Positions 1-14,000 of a stretch of DNA of 64,000 bases are shown here, one piece after another (position 1 is the first letter of the stretch; every line of letters starts with the position of its first letter). Position numbers and translations under genes: made by a program. Source of the stretch: Aphelocoma coerulescens (Eukaryota; Chordata; Aves; Passeriformes; Corvidae); assembly GCF_041296385.1 (NCBI RefSeq), contig NC_091023.1:11470924-11534923 (forward strand), in the 5' to 3' direction. Under the pieces are notes generated by a model. The model was not told the origin of the DNA and searched no databases. It saw only the letters and a list, made by a program, of their open reading frames with translations.

Positions 1-1155
1 AGCAAGGCTAAATCTGTAACCTGTGGCTATTGATATCAGGTTTGTTTCTTAGTCTTTCTTTGTCTATTTCTTTTTTGCTTCTTTCTGTGGCTATTCTGGT
101 TTCTTCTGAACACTTCTTTGCTTCAATGAACAGAAGTTTTTACAGAATCATACAGCAAATTTTAAAGTTAAGAAAAAATCCTAAATTATATTAGCTCTAC
201 TAATTAACCCCTAATAGACAGGAAAACCATCTTAATATTGCATCTTTAGACACTATTCTTCTTTAAAACAAGATTTGCTTCAAAACAGATGCACCAAAGA
301 ATACATTACTTTTCCAACTGTGACCAAACGTAACAGAAATAAAAGAAGTGGCTAAAATACTCTGATTATGAGAGTCCGGATGAATGAGAACATTTTGTCA
401 CATGAGGATGTAAAAATAAACCACGATCAGCACCATGATCACACAGGTATCACCACCTTAAATGGCTGCTCCCTAAAAGCTGCCTGCAATGTCCTTTGTG
501 TATGAATTTAAGGATGCTCTCCATAAGCAATTCTTCTACCACGTGCAACCAGGACACAGTGAAGCACTGCCTAACAGGGTGCGGTGATCACAGTGAGCAG
601 AGCCAGTCCATAGAGGAACTGGAATGTCACAATTTGTCCAAAGGAAAGAAGTGCCATCACGGTGCTGTTTCGAACTGCCCATGTGCAATGAACTACACCA
701 ATCTGAGCCCTGAGTGTCAGGGATTTAATAGAATGGGCAACCACAAAGAAGTGCTTTATACAGAGGTCCTGGAAGCCAGGGCAATCAGGGCTTTCTTTCC
801 CATCCCTCAAAAAAGTGTAAGCAGGTCAGAACATTTCTCTGTTACATAAAACATGAATATGGCAGCTAGGTCAGCTTCAGTCATTAGAAACTAACTACAA
901 GCTATGAGAGAGAATTGTGCTTAATCAAGATTTAGAAGGCCAAGGCCAAGAACTGTATCATTCTGAAAATACAATGTAAGCAACTTCTTTCTAGAAGTAA
1001 ACATTTACTCTTCTCATTTAGCAATTCAAATCAATGCCCAATCCGTGAGGAAAGCCATCAATAAATCTAAGAAAGTGTAACCTTTATCAGGTAATTCAGA
1101 ATATGATTCTCTGAAACACCATTAACAATGAGAACTCTGGATTTCTTCCAAGCTG

Positions 1156-1481
1156 TGTCGGGAAAGGCGCGGGAGACGAGCTCATGATTTCATGATCGGC
1201 AAGCCTCGATTTTATTGTCTTTTCATCTCTTATTTATACAACACTTAAACAGCTCATACATATTGCAAAACCTGAGCTCACGATTGGTCATCTTCTCTCG
1301 TGGGAACAACACACCCTGCGGCGATGGTTTCTTCATTCCAGTCTGCTCTGGCTTGTGTCCTGTTGGACACCTTGTTGATAAGAAACCCCTTTTCCCACGA
1401 CAGGCTAACTCCTACATCCTGCAAGGCTCTATCTTATCATGTCCTCTGCTGCGCAGCCATTCCTCAGATAAGCTCTCTACA
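1156..1481 (-). mobile_element. Solo LTR of an endogenous retrovirus
   Basis: A 326-bp block, read on the minus strand, begins TGTAG and ends CCGACA, so it has the TG...CA ends of a retroviral LTR. It is flanked by a perfect 6-bp direct repeat AAGCTG at 1150-1155 and 1482-1487, the target-site duplication made by retroviral integrase. Inside, in order on the minus strand, are a CCAAT box, a TATAAATA box and an AATAAA poly(A) signal about 15 bp after the TATA box, then a CpG-rich U5-like end. No gag, pol, env, primer-binding site or polypurine tract flanks it, so it is a solo LTR left by LTR-LTR recombination. Six-base duplications suit class II (beta/alpha-like) avian elements, but the family is inferred. 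About twelve CpGs survive, suggesting a fairly recent insertion. It lies in the same orientation as DNER. Confidence 0.85.
1211..1287 (-). promoter_or_regulatory. LTR core promoter and poly(A) signal
   Basis: On the minus strand: CCAAT at 1287-1283, TATAAATA at 1238-1231 and AATAAA at 1216-1211. The expected start site, about 25-30 bp after the TATA box, falls at or just past the AATAAA, so the poly(A) signal sits at the U3/R border and R is probably short. Whether the LTR is still active is unknown. Confidence 0.65.
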
Positions 1482-3755
1482 AAGCTGCAATTCTCATTCC
1501 ATGAGTTTTGAATATTCAGAGTAATGAAACTGACAGTGAATGTAATAAATGGATATAAAACACTTTTTTTTACTTCAGTGAAGCAGAAAAAAAATGCCTA
1601 AAGAAATTGTCTGTTTAATTGCAAACCAAAGCATGGCTGCCCAAATCCATTTGAAAAACCAGCAAACTTAAAAAGGCAGAATTTGAACAGCATGATAGAT
1701 TTTAAAAACAGAGCTCCAGCAAATGGCTGATTTACTCTTGTGTAGTAAGTTACCACACACCAACTGCCTTGCTCTACCTATCCTCAGGCACATTCTTACT
1801 TCAAGGTATTCTGAAATAACTGCAAAGCAAATTGAGATCACTTTCCCTCTCCTTCAGTGAAAGGAAAATACCTGCTTCACACTAACCACTGAGAACTGTC
1901 AGATGTCAGTGTGTACATAAACAATTATTGAGAAGTACCTTACTTTTTTTCTTAGCTTTTCTCATCAGATTATTTTTAATCCTTTTTTAAAATATATATC
2001 TGCCTTTCTTCTGTTGTGAAAGGACATTCAAATCATTTGATATTTGTCTAAGGACAGGAGATTTAACATTACATTCCAAGTAGACAAGCTAAGCCAGTTT
2101 ACTGTGTTTTTCAGTAACACCCATACTCAGCAAAGATACTTTTTAAAAAAACCGAAATGAAGTCAGGATATCTATTCCAAAGATGGGTCGACTACTTAAG
2201 ATAAAGGATCTAAGAAGTACTAATGGATCTGTGAAGATCAGCATTGGTGTTTTTTACCACAGAATCATCTCATTTTACTCTCAGTAGGGCCTGGCATCCT
2301 GTAGCTGTTAGATGGGACTCCAATGGTTCTCCCATTACTGGTAGTAAAACTAAGGGGTAAGTGTGAAGGCAAAGCATTACATTTGTTACAGTGGCACAAT
2401 ACTTGTTTGTTTAGATCTTAATGTTATTATTTCATCATTAAAACATCACATAGTGAAAGAATTATCAATAACATCTTTATTCTTAATATTTTTTCCCGTT
2501 TTAGAAATATTTTTTCTTGAGCAACAGTAGGGTGCATAAAGTATTTTTATGATAGGACATTAAGATATGTAATGATATGAGAATTCATAACATTTTTTAT
2601 TTCTACACTGAGCTAGTGCAAAGCTGAAATTAAGTAAATGTGCTCCCATATAACATTATTCTAGAATTCATTACCTGACCTAAAAAATGACAAGTAGAAT
2701 TCTATAAAAAACCACACAAGCAAGTGTTCCAACTTACATATAAAAGATTCTTTAAAATTTTTTGAACAAAAGATTTATTAATTCCAATAAATAAAAGTTT
2801 GAGATTAACCATATGGGTCACAGGCTAATCCAAGGTTAATAACATAATTTCAAAATCTTAAAAGTTCTGCCATGAATATTCTGAGTTATGACGAGATCAG
2901 GACTAGCACAGACAGAAATACAGTCCACCTATCTTAATGGAAAAAACAAATCCCAAATGATCTGCTACTGGAATTTTCAAAATTAACTGAGGAAATTACT
3001 TATCCTACTCAAAGTAAGATGATCTTGAATTCCTAAAATTTTAGCTGTTTTAAAAACAGTAGTGTGCTATAATCTCTCTACAGGAATGCCAAGTTTTACG
3101 TATCTGTCTACACTTACAAATATTGAACAAAACGGATTTGAGAGTTTTCTAGAAATCTAAAATATAATTTAAAATTTTACCTTCATTGCATGAACAAGCA
3201 ACCAGGCAGAGGATCAAGCCTATTTAAGTGCTCGAAGTGACAAAAAGTGCACAATGTAAGCTCACACTTGATTATCTACAAGATACAGCACCCTTCCAAA
3301 GTTCAGCAACAGAACAGCAACAGCATTCTCATTTTCTTTAGCATCAACATCAGTCAATCTCAAGACATAAATTCACATAAAACAAGACTTCACTAGTTCG
3401 AGTACTCATGGCATTTCTTGATTTCCAAGTCTGAGGCTTCAGACATTTGCTAGGTGAGATAAAGGAAAATAGACACACGGTTCTTGTAAGAACAAGAGAA
3501 GGACTGAACAACACAATGAGTTGTGCATAAACTATGTAGTTGAACCATCAATAGCGCATGAAATCCTGAAAAACTCAGCAGATGTGATAATTGGCTACTC
3601 TCACAGCTTTTTGCCCACAGGAGGATGTGAAAACAGAAGATAATAAACACATCTACAAGGTACCTAGGAGATGTGACATAACCAGCAGTTCACTGATGTC
3701 ACATTTTCCAAATCAAGTATGAAAAAGATAATTAAAATTATTTACCAAAATATGA

Positions 3756-3776
3756 ATATCGATCTAGTATCGATAT
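3756..3776. repeat. Perfect inverted repeat with two ATCGAT sites
   Basis: Arms ATATCGAT and ATCGATAT (8 bp) surround a 5-nt centre CTAGT. Each arm holds ATCGAT, the core bound by ONECUT/CUX-type homeodomain proteins. Two CpGs survive in very AT-rich surroundings. A regulatory role is only inferred. Confidence 0.5.
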
Positions 3777-5011
3777 CCAACTGAGATGGACAAAAACTCT
3801 CTAAAAGTTTAAAGTTAGAAAATGTATGTTTTATTGGCACTGGACAGCTGTGTGGAATAGCTTCTTAATATGCAGTGTCGAGGTATGAACGGTTACAGAG
3901 TCTGTTTATCCACAAAAGTTATGAATATCCAAAATACAAATACATATTTATAACAATGACCCCTCCTATTCTCCACTTTGTATGGAAATTAGCTTTAATG
4001 TCATTAAGCATGTGTAGTATAGTTTTTAAATTGGGTCGGTGGTCATTATTAACTGAGGAATGGTCTTGAAGATGAAGGAATAATAGTCTTCCTCACTTGA
4101 ACTTTCCACCCCTCTGGGTTTTGACAATACAAATAGCCTCTTGGGGAACATCCAGTTTCTTCCTTATGACTTCTGAATAGTATCCAGATGGGAAAAATTA
4201 GCAACTGTTTTAGATTTCTTTAAATCTATCTATCAATGCCTTCTGATTCTTATTATAAACACAGCTAAGCAAATATAGAGAGACAATTAATTTTCTGCAA
4301 CTTAAAAGCTTGTTTCTAACTTAACTCCTATTAACTCTTAATCAGTCTCAGGTGGACCTACTTCCTCTAACTAATTCTAGCAAAACTTATCTTTAACTAA
4401 AATCTTGGAGTCTTAATGTTTCCTTCAATATCTGTGTTTCAAAAATTTGGAGAGTTTGAAAAGAAGCAGTTGTTCTCATTTCAAGACACAACACATCAGA
4501 AAGGAGACATTTTGGCAGCTGAGGCATTTGGCAATCAATAAAACAGCAAATGCTTATGCACTGAGTCAATTAGATAGGTCTTCCAGCACTTTCAAATCAC
4601 CAGCATTCCTGCACTGCATCCCATACTACTGACAGCACAGTAAATCGCAGCTATGTGGTCTGCTGATTTACTGCTTATTTCTCATACTTAAACATCCTGT
4701 CAGATCCAAAGCTAAAATATTGTCTAGTTGGAGAAATACTGAAAGAAAGATGAAAAAAATTGCAAACCCATGAATGCATTCTCTCAGTACACACTCTCTG
4801 GTTTTCTGTGTTGGATTATGTTACTCCCCATGATTGCTATTTTAAAAACTCTTTCCTTTATATATTAATATATACTTGATTTTAATCCTCTGGACTTGTA
4901 ATTAGAATTCCAAGACCTAGCTACATTTTTACATGGTTATTGGGGGTTAAATTGACTACTAAATACACTTAATTAATATACATAATACACTTGAACAACA
5001 CTGTGCATCTG

Positions 5012-5038
5012 ACATTCCCAGGAATGCCAGATCTGGCA
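5012..5038. repeat. Two adjoining palindromes
   Basis: CATTCC-CA-GGAATG (6-bp arms, also containing a TTC-N4-GAA STAT-type core and two inverted TEAD-like ATTCC sites) partly overlaps the perfect 14-bp palindrome TGCCAGATCTGGCA. Both symmetries are seen directly. Binding by any factor is inferred. Confidence 0.45.
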
Positions 5039-8000
5039 CCTACAGAGAGCAGGTGAAAAGAGATGCCAGCGTGAAGTCACTGACTTCAGATCTCTCATTG
5101 TTACAGCAGACAAAGGTTCAAAGCCCTCCTTTCTGGATTAGGAACCTAACAGTTTTCTCATCAAAAGTGATTTTTAATTTTAAGACAGGGCTGGAGGCCC
5201 TGTCTCATAACAAAGCACCTGCCCACACATAAAGAGCAATGTCCAAAGAGCTTCCAATGAAATCCACTTCTTCGTCCCTGAAGAACTCACCATTTTACTG
5301 CAAAAAGTAATTGGATTAAATATTTGAACAATGTTGGGATGGAGATAGAAGCCCAAAATTTCTCTGCTACTCCTTGCCTAAACACCATCACTCAATCATA
5401 TTGGCACTCATTGCCATTGTCACTGTCTGTCTAAGTGAAAGCACTTTAAACTACAACGTTTTATCTCACATTTTATGACAACCTGGGTGAACTCAGTTAC
5501 TTCACAGCACCTAACACTCAGTAACCTGTTAAGGTATGGAAACAGCAGAATATAACCGAACCTTGAGAATAAGCCAGTCTTCAGATGCATAAAATAGGTC
5601 TTTATATTCAGTGGTGAGACACAATGCTTCTTTTAGCCTCATCAGAAATAGCAGTTTTGCCCAGTCAGTAGAACATCCTTTCTGGGGTTATTTTTTCAAA
5701 ACCAAATCTTGAGGTCCAAAAGACCTTCTAAGACTGTATTAAAATAAACTGGATTATCATAGCATCTAAGAAATCTTTAAGGCAATAATTAACTGTAGAT
5801 TTTTCTGTCTGATTAAAATTTGGTAATTTTATTCTATGTCCTTACGCCTTATCTTGTCATATTTAGCAAATGTGTTGCTCTTCTTCAAATCACTTATCAT
5901 TAGAGAGACTTCTATCACAACTGTTTTTGAAAAAGAGCTGAACAAGCAAAGTCTGAGATATTTAGAAGCTGTTTCATACACCTTCTTTTCATTCACTGTC
6001 CCTTTTGGATGTGGTGAGACAGTACCAGACATGTGGGTATATCTTGGCTTTGTCTACTGGTATTGTGATTTTTTTTTTCTCTTTTCTCTGGTCCTTTCAT
6101 CACAGTAATCAAAATATTAAAAGCAACTTTAGACCAATTCTCATTTGCTTTGTCACTAAACATCATTTCCTATCTGTATGACCCATGACTCTCAACTCAC
6201 TCTATTCAAGGCCCGAATTGTCCTGACTGGTTTGGACACAGACCCTCTGATGTTCTGCATGTTCCCATGCCCCTGCACACCTGTACGATACACGACAGCG
6301 ATGACCCATGGGACCTGTGAGGGCAAGGACTTCCAGATCTGATCACAACCATGCTGGGAAGCTTTGAATGGAACACAGAGGCAATAGCAGCAGAATTGTG
6401 TTTCCTGCAGATCACTCCAGCAGCTTTTCATCAGTTAGAGTCTTATATACATGCTTACATTATTAATAGTTTTCTGTGTATTTTTTTTCACGTTTCCATT
6501 AATTCTTATAACAAAACATTCATTTTTGGAGGCAAATGCCAGGGCTTTTGAAAGGCACTCTACTATATCAATTCATGATATAATAGATAGCAAGACACAC
6601 AAGAGTGTCTGAGAGCACTCCAGAGGCAAGGAGAAGTGTTAATTGATATTATTTTCCTCCAGATCATCAGGTTTTTAGGGGTCAAAGCACTTATCTCCTT
6701 TTGAAACAGCTGCAAGAATTCAAGTGAGTATTTCCTGGAACTATAAAAGAATTCTAGGTTATTTCTAGGGTTATCACCCAGCATATTGCCTGCACGTCAT
6801 ACATTAGTGAGGCACTTGGACACCGGCACTCACAATGCTTAGCCCTGATACAAGTGTTAGTCACAATATTAAAAAGGCTACTTCTCCTACTGTAGCTGTA
6901 CTGAAAGATGGTGATTCAGGAAACATTTGAAAAGGCAGCCAAACACCAAGTCTACAAATAGCAAAACAGTAAAGAACATTTTGCACAATATCACTGGGGG
7001 CCCACCCAACTCAACACAGAATTCAATTTGTACATTCCATGTATTTACATCACAGGATCAGATGGCATCTTTTGACAAATTCCAGGCTTTTTATTAGTTA
7101 TTGAAAATTACACACACATCTTGCATCAGAATTTTGTCCTTGACCTTCAGCAAACACATTTATACTAAAACAAACTTCCTTTAAAAGATGGGAAAAATAG
7201 AAAAAAAAAAAAAAAAAAGTAACAATTTTAAACCACTCTTATGGGCATGCCTGCAGGAAGCTTCTAGTGATTGATAAAAAAATGGCTCATTAAATCCCTG
7301 CTGTACCATATCCTACCCATCCTATTCTGTCAGGTTACATGATATTTTAAGGCACTACACCACTGCCTTTCCCTCTGAGGATAGAAAGTGCAATGGAGTA
7401 GATTCTTGATGCTGTATTTGCAAAATGGAAGAACACAACATAACCTCACTGTGGTATAAATTTTGCCATTAGTCCTTGTTCTTTCACTGTAAGTTGATTC
7501 AAAACTTGTTTTACTAAAGTAGATAAAAGGATAACAAAAATGTGGAGAACAAAAAGAAAAATCAAAAAAATTATTTTCTCTTTATTTGTCTTGCTTCTAG
7601 CTTCTTTATAGACAGGAGACAAACCATGATGTGATTAGGTGTTAATCCTGGCCATCCTTTTCCCATTCATTTACTTACCTTTTGCATTACGAAAATTATT
7701 TTTTAATTAAAGACCCAATTAATATATTTTTCTGGGAAACAAGAGTAGGTTTTCTAGACCAAAATAAAAAGTTCTTTTATTGAGTAGTTTTGTATATCAT
7801 ATAAGCTTTCCCTTATTACTTTTACTTACTAAGTAAATATGTAGGAGGAATACAACAATCCATCTATTGCAGGGCACAGCAGAAACCATTTTTAGAACTA
7901 CTGAGACCTACATTTTGGAACAGAAACACTCTGATAGTAATATAGTCCTCTTTCTCTCTTGTTCTGAAAAATCAGGCTGCTGCTCACCTTTGACAAAACG

Positions 8001-11000
8001 TTCTTGTAAAATTCTCCATCACGACACTACTGTTTCTTGATCAAATTTTCTGCAAGTTCTCTGTAAATTTTAAAATATAACATAATTGAAGTACCATCGT
8101 GGGAAATCTACTGCAATTACACCCTTAGAGACTGCTCTTGATGATCAAACATACTTTGGAACTGAGCTTCTCAGCAGCAATGGACATTTATGCATAGCTG
8201 CATCCTTAAGAAAAGGGTATCGGTTGCAAATTCAAAATAAGATTCAGAAGTAGAGAAACAATAAATACTCTAGAAAATGCCATTACCCCTACCTAAAAGG
8301 TCTTAGGAATTAAGATGTCAACAACTCTTGATACCTTCCATGAGTTCTGATGGATATTCACAAACAGACTGAACAAACTCTGGGTTTCTGTAGCATTTCA
8401 TTTGCTCACTCCACTTTTGTCTCTCTGGGTTCAAATCCTGGAGCACCCTTTCACAGGCACTCCCAACATCTCTTTAATCTCCTGTTGGGAGGACACCATC
8501 ATCCTAATATCTGTGCACTTGTTTCAGAGAAACCCTCTCAGAGTGGGTTGCTTCCAACTCAGAATAGTCCGTGATGTATCCTCAAAGGTGATTTCATTGA
8601 GGACTTATCTCTGACAATGAAGTAAAATAACACTCAGACACCGAGATTTCAGACACACACCCACTTTCCTGGATGAAAAGGAGTACAGTGGGCGGAAAAT
8701 CAACAATATATGAACGAAATGCCTTTTCCATTGTGCTACACTAGGCTACTTGGGCTACAAGTCAGTCCAAAAGCTTTCTTACATTTAGATTTGCAAAATC
8801 CACTTTCCTCTCCAAAAATCACAAAAAAAAAGCATCCCTCTTTACAGCCTTGGAGTCTGCTCTGCTAGTTTACCAAATCCATATCATTTTCCCTCCCTAC
8901 TCAAATGATCTGTTGCTTAATTACAAGCTCATGTGGAAGGATCAATATCACTTGGCAGTAAACAATTCATTATCCTGATGTTCCTGCATTTGATTCAGAG
9001 AAACTCCAGTCAATTTTTGATAATCAGTCTTCATATGCACCCTTTATCAATACCTCCTTGAATTCCAGGGCCAAATACACATTGGAAAAAAAATACAGAG
9101 ACAGAAGCACAATACATTTGTGGTCTCAAAAGAAAAATCTTCTACAATCAGATACACATTAAATCCTCACGGTCTTAACCCTGAGAGAAATAAGACCAGA
9201 TTGGTGAAACACTACTGAAATTACATTTGAAGCCTAAAGGATGAAGAGATACAGTACACTGAAAGTGACTTTTATTCTTGTGGTCTCCTCTGCCAAATCA
9301 CTGACTTCTGTGACAGCAAAAAGAAAGAATAGTAAATGAAACATTAAATGCCCATTTAAATCAGATAATCAGAAAAAACTTTTGCTCATTAGTGCTTTCA
9401 GCAAGACTGAATTTTATTTCACTATCTGTTTTTGCCATATCAAGTGGAACAAAGGGACAGACCTCTAGAAAGCCTAACACAACACAGGCAGTAAAATGGA
9501 CTGTTTCAGTCCCAGTGTCAAGTTCTACACGAATAATTAGCCAGAAGAATTGCACTTAAAACACAGGTATAGACAAAATAGAAACAAATTATAAACATAA
9601 TTATATCCAAAGCTGTCCTTTCGTCAATGGCTTCACTTCGATTTAGTTTAAGTTCAAAAAACAGCTTACCAGGAAGGAATTATTGCCATGACAATTTTAC
9701 TGGAATTTAGTGACATAGGTACATTCAGGTTAAATGTCCGTCCAGTTCTGGCAGTCACAGTGGCCCACAACAGATTCAGAGAGTAAAGTGAAGTCTCAGG
9801 AAAGTTTTAAGGGGTCTTCTTGGTCTTGTAAATTAGTATTGAATTTGGAAACAGATTGAAAGGTAAGATAAAAGCAGGTGTCTTGGGCACAAGCTTTTTT
9901 AACATTGCTTTGCCAATATATTTCCAGCTTGGTTTGTCACACTTCTGTTACTTTTCTATTATTCATTACTCAAACAGACTGCATATTTTATGAAGACATT
10001 GAGGAATAATTTCTTGCACACAAAAATGTCAAGTAAGAACAAAATAATGAGCAATTTCATTTTAATTTATGACCTCAAATAGAACTTGAATCTTGATAAA
10101 AAGCAAAGGAACTTTGCTGCTGAATTATGACTTCCTTGCATTGTGATTTTAGTCTTGTATGGAACACAGTCAGTGTTATTTATGTCTGAAATGCAACTAA
10201 AAGAATTGGCTATATCAGCTGAACAACTAACCACAGCAACCCTCTCCCTCATAAGCCAGTGGTTTGGCAGGAAGTTGTGCTGTAGGTGGGCCTGTAATCC
10301 CCTTCGTGTGGTACCTAGCACATTAAAAAACCCAACTATTTTCCACCACAAAAATGTAGAGATCTGCCAGATAAATATTTGGAAACTGAAAGACTGGTAT
10401 TACAAGCAGATTGACTCATGGCATCATCCCATCCTAAATTTCTTTAGGGTACGTTCCTTCTGCTCACACTTTGATTGCAAAGACAGAAAAATAAAAGCAA
10501 AGCAAAGCAATGCTGTTTTTAGATGACAAACCATCTGGTAAAATGCCTACAATAATTACTCTGTTTCCTTTACAATAACTTTCCATATGTTGGTAACTAG
10601 CCATATTTTCTTGTCCCACAATATAACCAGCTTGGAACTAAAAATGCACTCTAGAGTGCTGAAATTGGACTTACATTCACAATTTAGGATATATCCTACT
10701 GCAACTACACTTATTCCTTTAAGTAGAAAATTCTGCCTGCTGCTTTATTATGGCTCTTCATCACCAATCCTTATTAGATTTTAAATTGAAATGATCTTGC
10801 AAAACAAAGCACTATCATACACTCTTTTCCTCTCTCTTTTTTTTTAGATAAAAGCCACCACATCTATTGCACCTATTTACCTCCTCTGCTTATTATAAGC
10901 ATATTTCCAAAAGTAAAACTATCTTTTTATCTCCATCCCAACAGACACATTCTGTATATTCATCAGCCTTTCTGTGGCCAAGATTTACTATCCATGACAA

Positions 11001-14000
11001 GCAAATGCACTGAACATTTTTTACACTAATCTTATAAATTCCTTTTCTGGTCCCAGAGAATACTCCAACCTTTTCTTCTTGTAATTTTTATTTCCCATAA
11101 AGAACTCTTGCCAAAAAATGCATATGACATAAAATATTCATATTACATATGACTATACCCCACAAACTACACAATTTTTCCTTTGAATTCCTAATACACA
11201 CAATTACTAGCTTGTCAGCATTTTCTGTATCAAACTCACCTAGCAAAATGTGTCAGTTCTATTTACAAACCCCACCCAACTAGTACAAAATATTTTTATA
11301 CTGAAGGAAAACTGAGATTAAGTTGCTAGTTAAGAACTAGCTCTGAGACAATAAGCTATTTATTGACAAAGCAAGTAGTAAGATACTTAGTGATGTGACA
11401 AGACAAAAGAGCTTATATTCTGTAAGAAATACTGATACCCTACAACTGAAGCAATGCATGACACCCACACTGTTAATATTCAAGCACTTGCGTAACTAGA
11501 TGACGGAAATTCTCTTGATTTAGCATCAAGACTTTTCTCCATAACTTGTCACAATTTAACAACTTACACCCCACAGCAGCCAGCAGTACAGAATTGAACT
11601 AACAATGCAAACAACACCCCTGAGGCTGAGGAAAGAAATACTAGTAAAAATACATCTCACATTCTTTAAACTGTGTCCCAAAACTGACATGAAAACACCT
11701 GGTAAATCACAGAAATTTAAAATGTATGTTTGCTCGCTCCTTAATACTACAGATTCTCTGATATCTGCAGCAAAAAAAATGAACCAAACAGGACATCGGC
11801 CTCATTTTTTCTTACAATCAATATTTACCCACAGGTCAAAAGCCAAGCACCAGATAGTGTGCATTGGCATCATGAAATTGCATTAGAGACTGAAGGGTTA
11901 GGAGTAAATAAACTGAAAGACAACAACTAAGGCTGTTGTCAAAAAAACTTGAGAAGAAAAGCAAAATTTGAAAAAGCAGTTAAAATATAAATGATTTCAT
12001 AAATACTAAACATATGAACAGCCTAGTTAGAACCAAAAAGATGTTCCATAGATCACTTAGTTCAGTGTTTATTACTGTCATCTGCCTCAAAAATTGTGGT
12101 TTCAAAAATGCATCAGAAATTTTCCTGATTTTGCTGTTTCCTACAGCAATGTAATTTAGAGTCACCATTCTGGTAACTTCCAAAATAATAACACAGTACC
12201 TAGCAAGCTGGGAGGGAGGGGATGGTGCTAGAGAAAAATACCCTATGTAAGATCAATGGGGCAATAGCCCCTCTACTTTTATACAAAATAGAATTTGTTC
12301 TCTTTGTATACATGGCATTCATAAAAGATCCCCTCAGCCTGAGACTGTTAGCAATGGGCCACATTTCTGTGATTTAGAGTCAGCCCATCCTAATAAAGGC
12401 TCTCATAGTCTTGCAGTGGAAATCTGCTTAACTGTTTTAGAAATGTGGCTTTATCTCCATGCAAGAGAAGGAAAAAACAAAAAAATAAATCACACACGTG
12501 AGATATGCTCTCTCTGCTTGTTCAGCAGCAAGAGGGATTGAGACTTATCTTCAGGATGGGATATTTCTATCTTACAGTTGACCTTTTACTGCATCAGCTC
12601 CATCCATTGTTCCCTTTCTTACCTTGTATTCACCCTCCTTTCCCACGTTGATAAAATGGGAGAATGTCACATTTCACTGTGGTGCTTGTTGAACTAAGTA
12701 GGAATTTCCTCTGTTCACAATCCTCTTAGATCTACAGAACACATTACAGTGCGTCTTGGTAATTAGGGAGCATGTCACTCTCAAGCAAAGGCTTCTGTAA
12801 CTCCTTGAGTTCACAAACCTTCATTTCAGACTGTGTCCACTGCAGGTCACAGCTTTGGGTCCTATTTTAGCCAAAGACAAAAACTCCCTAGTCTCCCCGC
12901 TCCTCTCTCACTCAAAGCTAAGTTCTTAAAGTACTACATCTTTGTGGAAATATGTCCCTTTCTATACACCTGCTATAACTGCACAATTACGTATCGATAA
13001 ATTTTGATTGTGTATAACAACATTTAGGCACAATTTTAATGTGCTCCTTGAAATGTAAAGCTTATATTTATCAATTTTCTTTCAAAGAAAACGCAGCCTA
13101 ACTTCTCTAAGAATTTTGTATAGATAAGGTGGAACAATAGTAAATTCCACGCTGATGAAGAGAACTTTACACAAAAAAGCAAAAAAAAAGTTACACCTTT
13201 TTGTCTGTATCAGTCCCAAAAAGCATTCCAGTTTAAAATAATTTCAAATTTTTATTTTTTGTACTCAGAGCCCTTGAATCTTTCAAGACACAGAAAATTA
13301 TGCAAGACTTTTTATATTTACTTCTTTATAAACAGAAGGGGATTTACTTTTTGTTCCACTTATTTGAATATACAGTAACTTTTTGAGGATAAGTCAGAAG
13401 TCATACATAAATGTGTAAGTCATACTTAAGTGTTGCAGGTTACAACACATTCTTAAATTACAGCTAAAAAAAAAGTAAAGTAAAAACTTGATAGTTGGCC
13501 CTGCATCCAGCATTCACATCCAAAACTTGATATTCGTTGGCATACATTCCTATCGTTTCCTTTGTTGAAATCTTGCACTTTCTTCAGATCATTTTGTTTT
13601 CAGTGAATGAAGACAAACACTTAATTGTGAGTTTTACTAACACAAGCACACACATATCAGAATTCACCTCTTATTGGTGTATCAGATGCTTATAATTACA
13701 CCAGACTAAGTTTCTGGACTATGTTCAAAATCTTTTTTTTGTATTCATATAATGCTAAACCATTGAATAATCCAAGCCTGACTTGGACTTTTAGTGCTAC
13801 CATCAATACTTATTTTACTAATGACCTGCTGAATTTTATTTGGATTCTCCGCTACGTGGATCATCATAATTTTGGAATGTCTCAAGAATCAAAGAAAACT
13901 CTACAAATTAATGATACTGCTAATCCACTTGCTAGGCAAAACCCCCTTCATTCTACAGAGATTTTTTCATACACTGCAGGATAGCCTTGGCTGCTAAATA

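Noticed and set aside
496..849. Cysteine-containing 117-codon frame considered as a DNER EGF exon
   Set aside because: Wrong strand for DNER and cysteine spacing does not fit an EGF repeat.
10143..10526. 127-codon plus-strand open frame in DNER intron 1
   Set aside because: No domain, no splice or promoter context, and a comparably long frame on the opposite strand.
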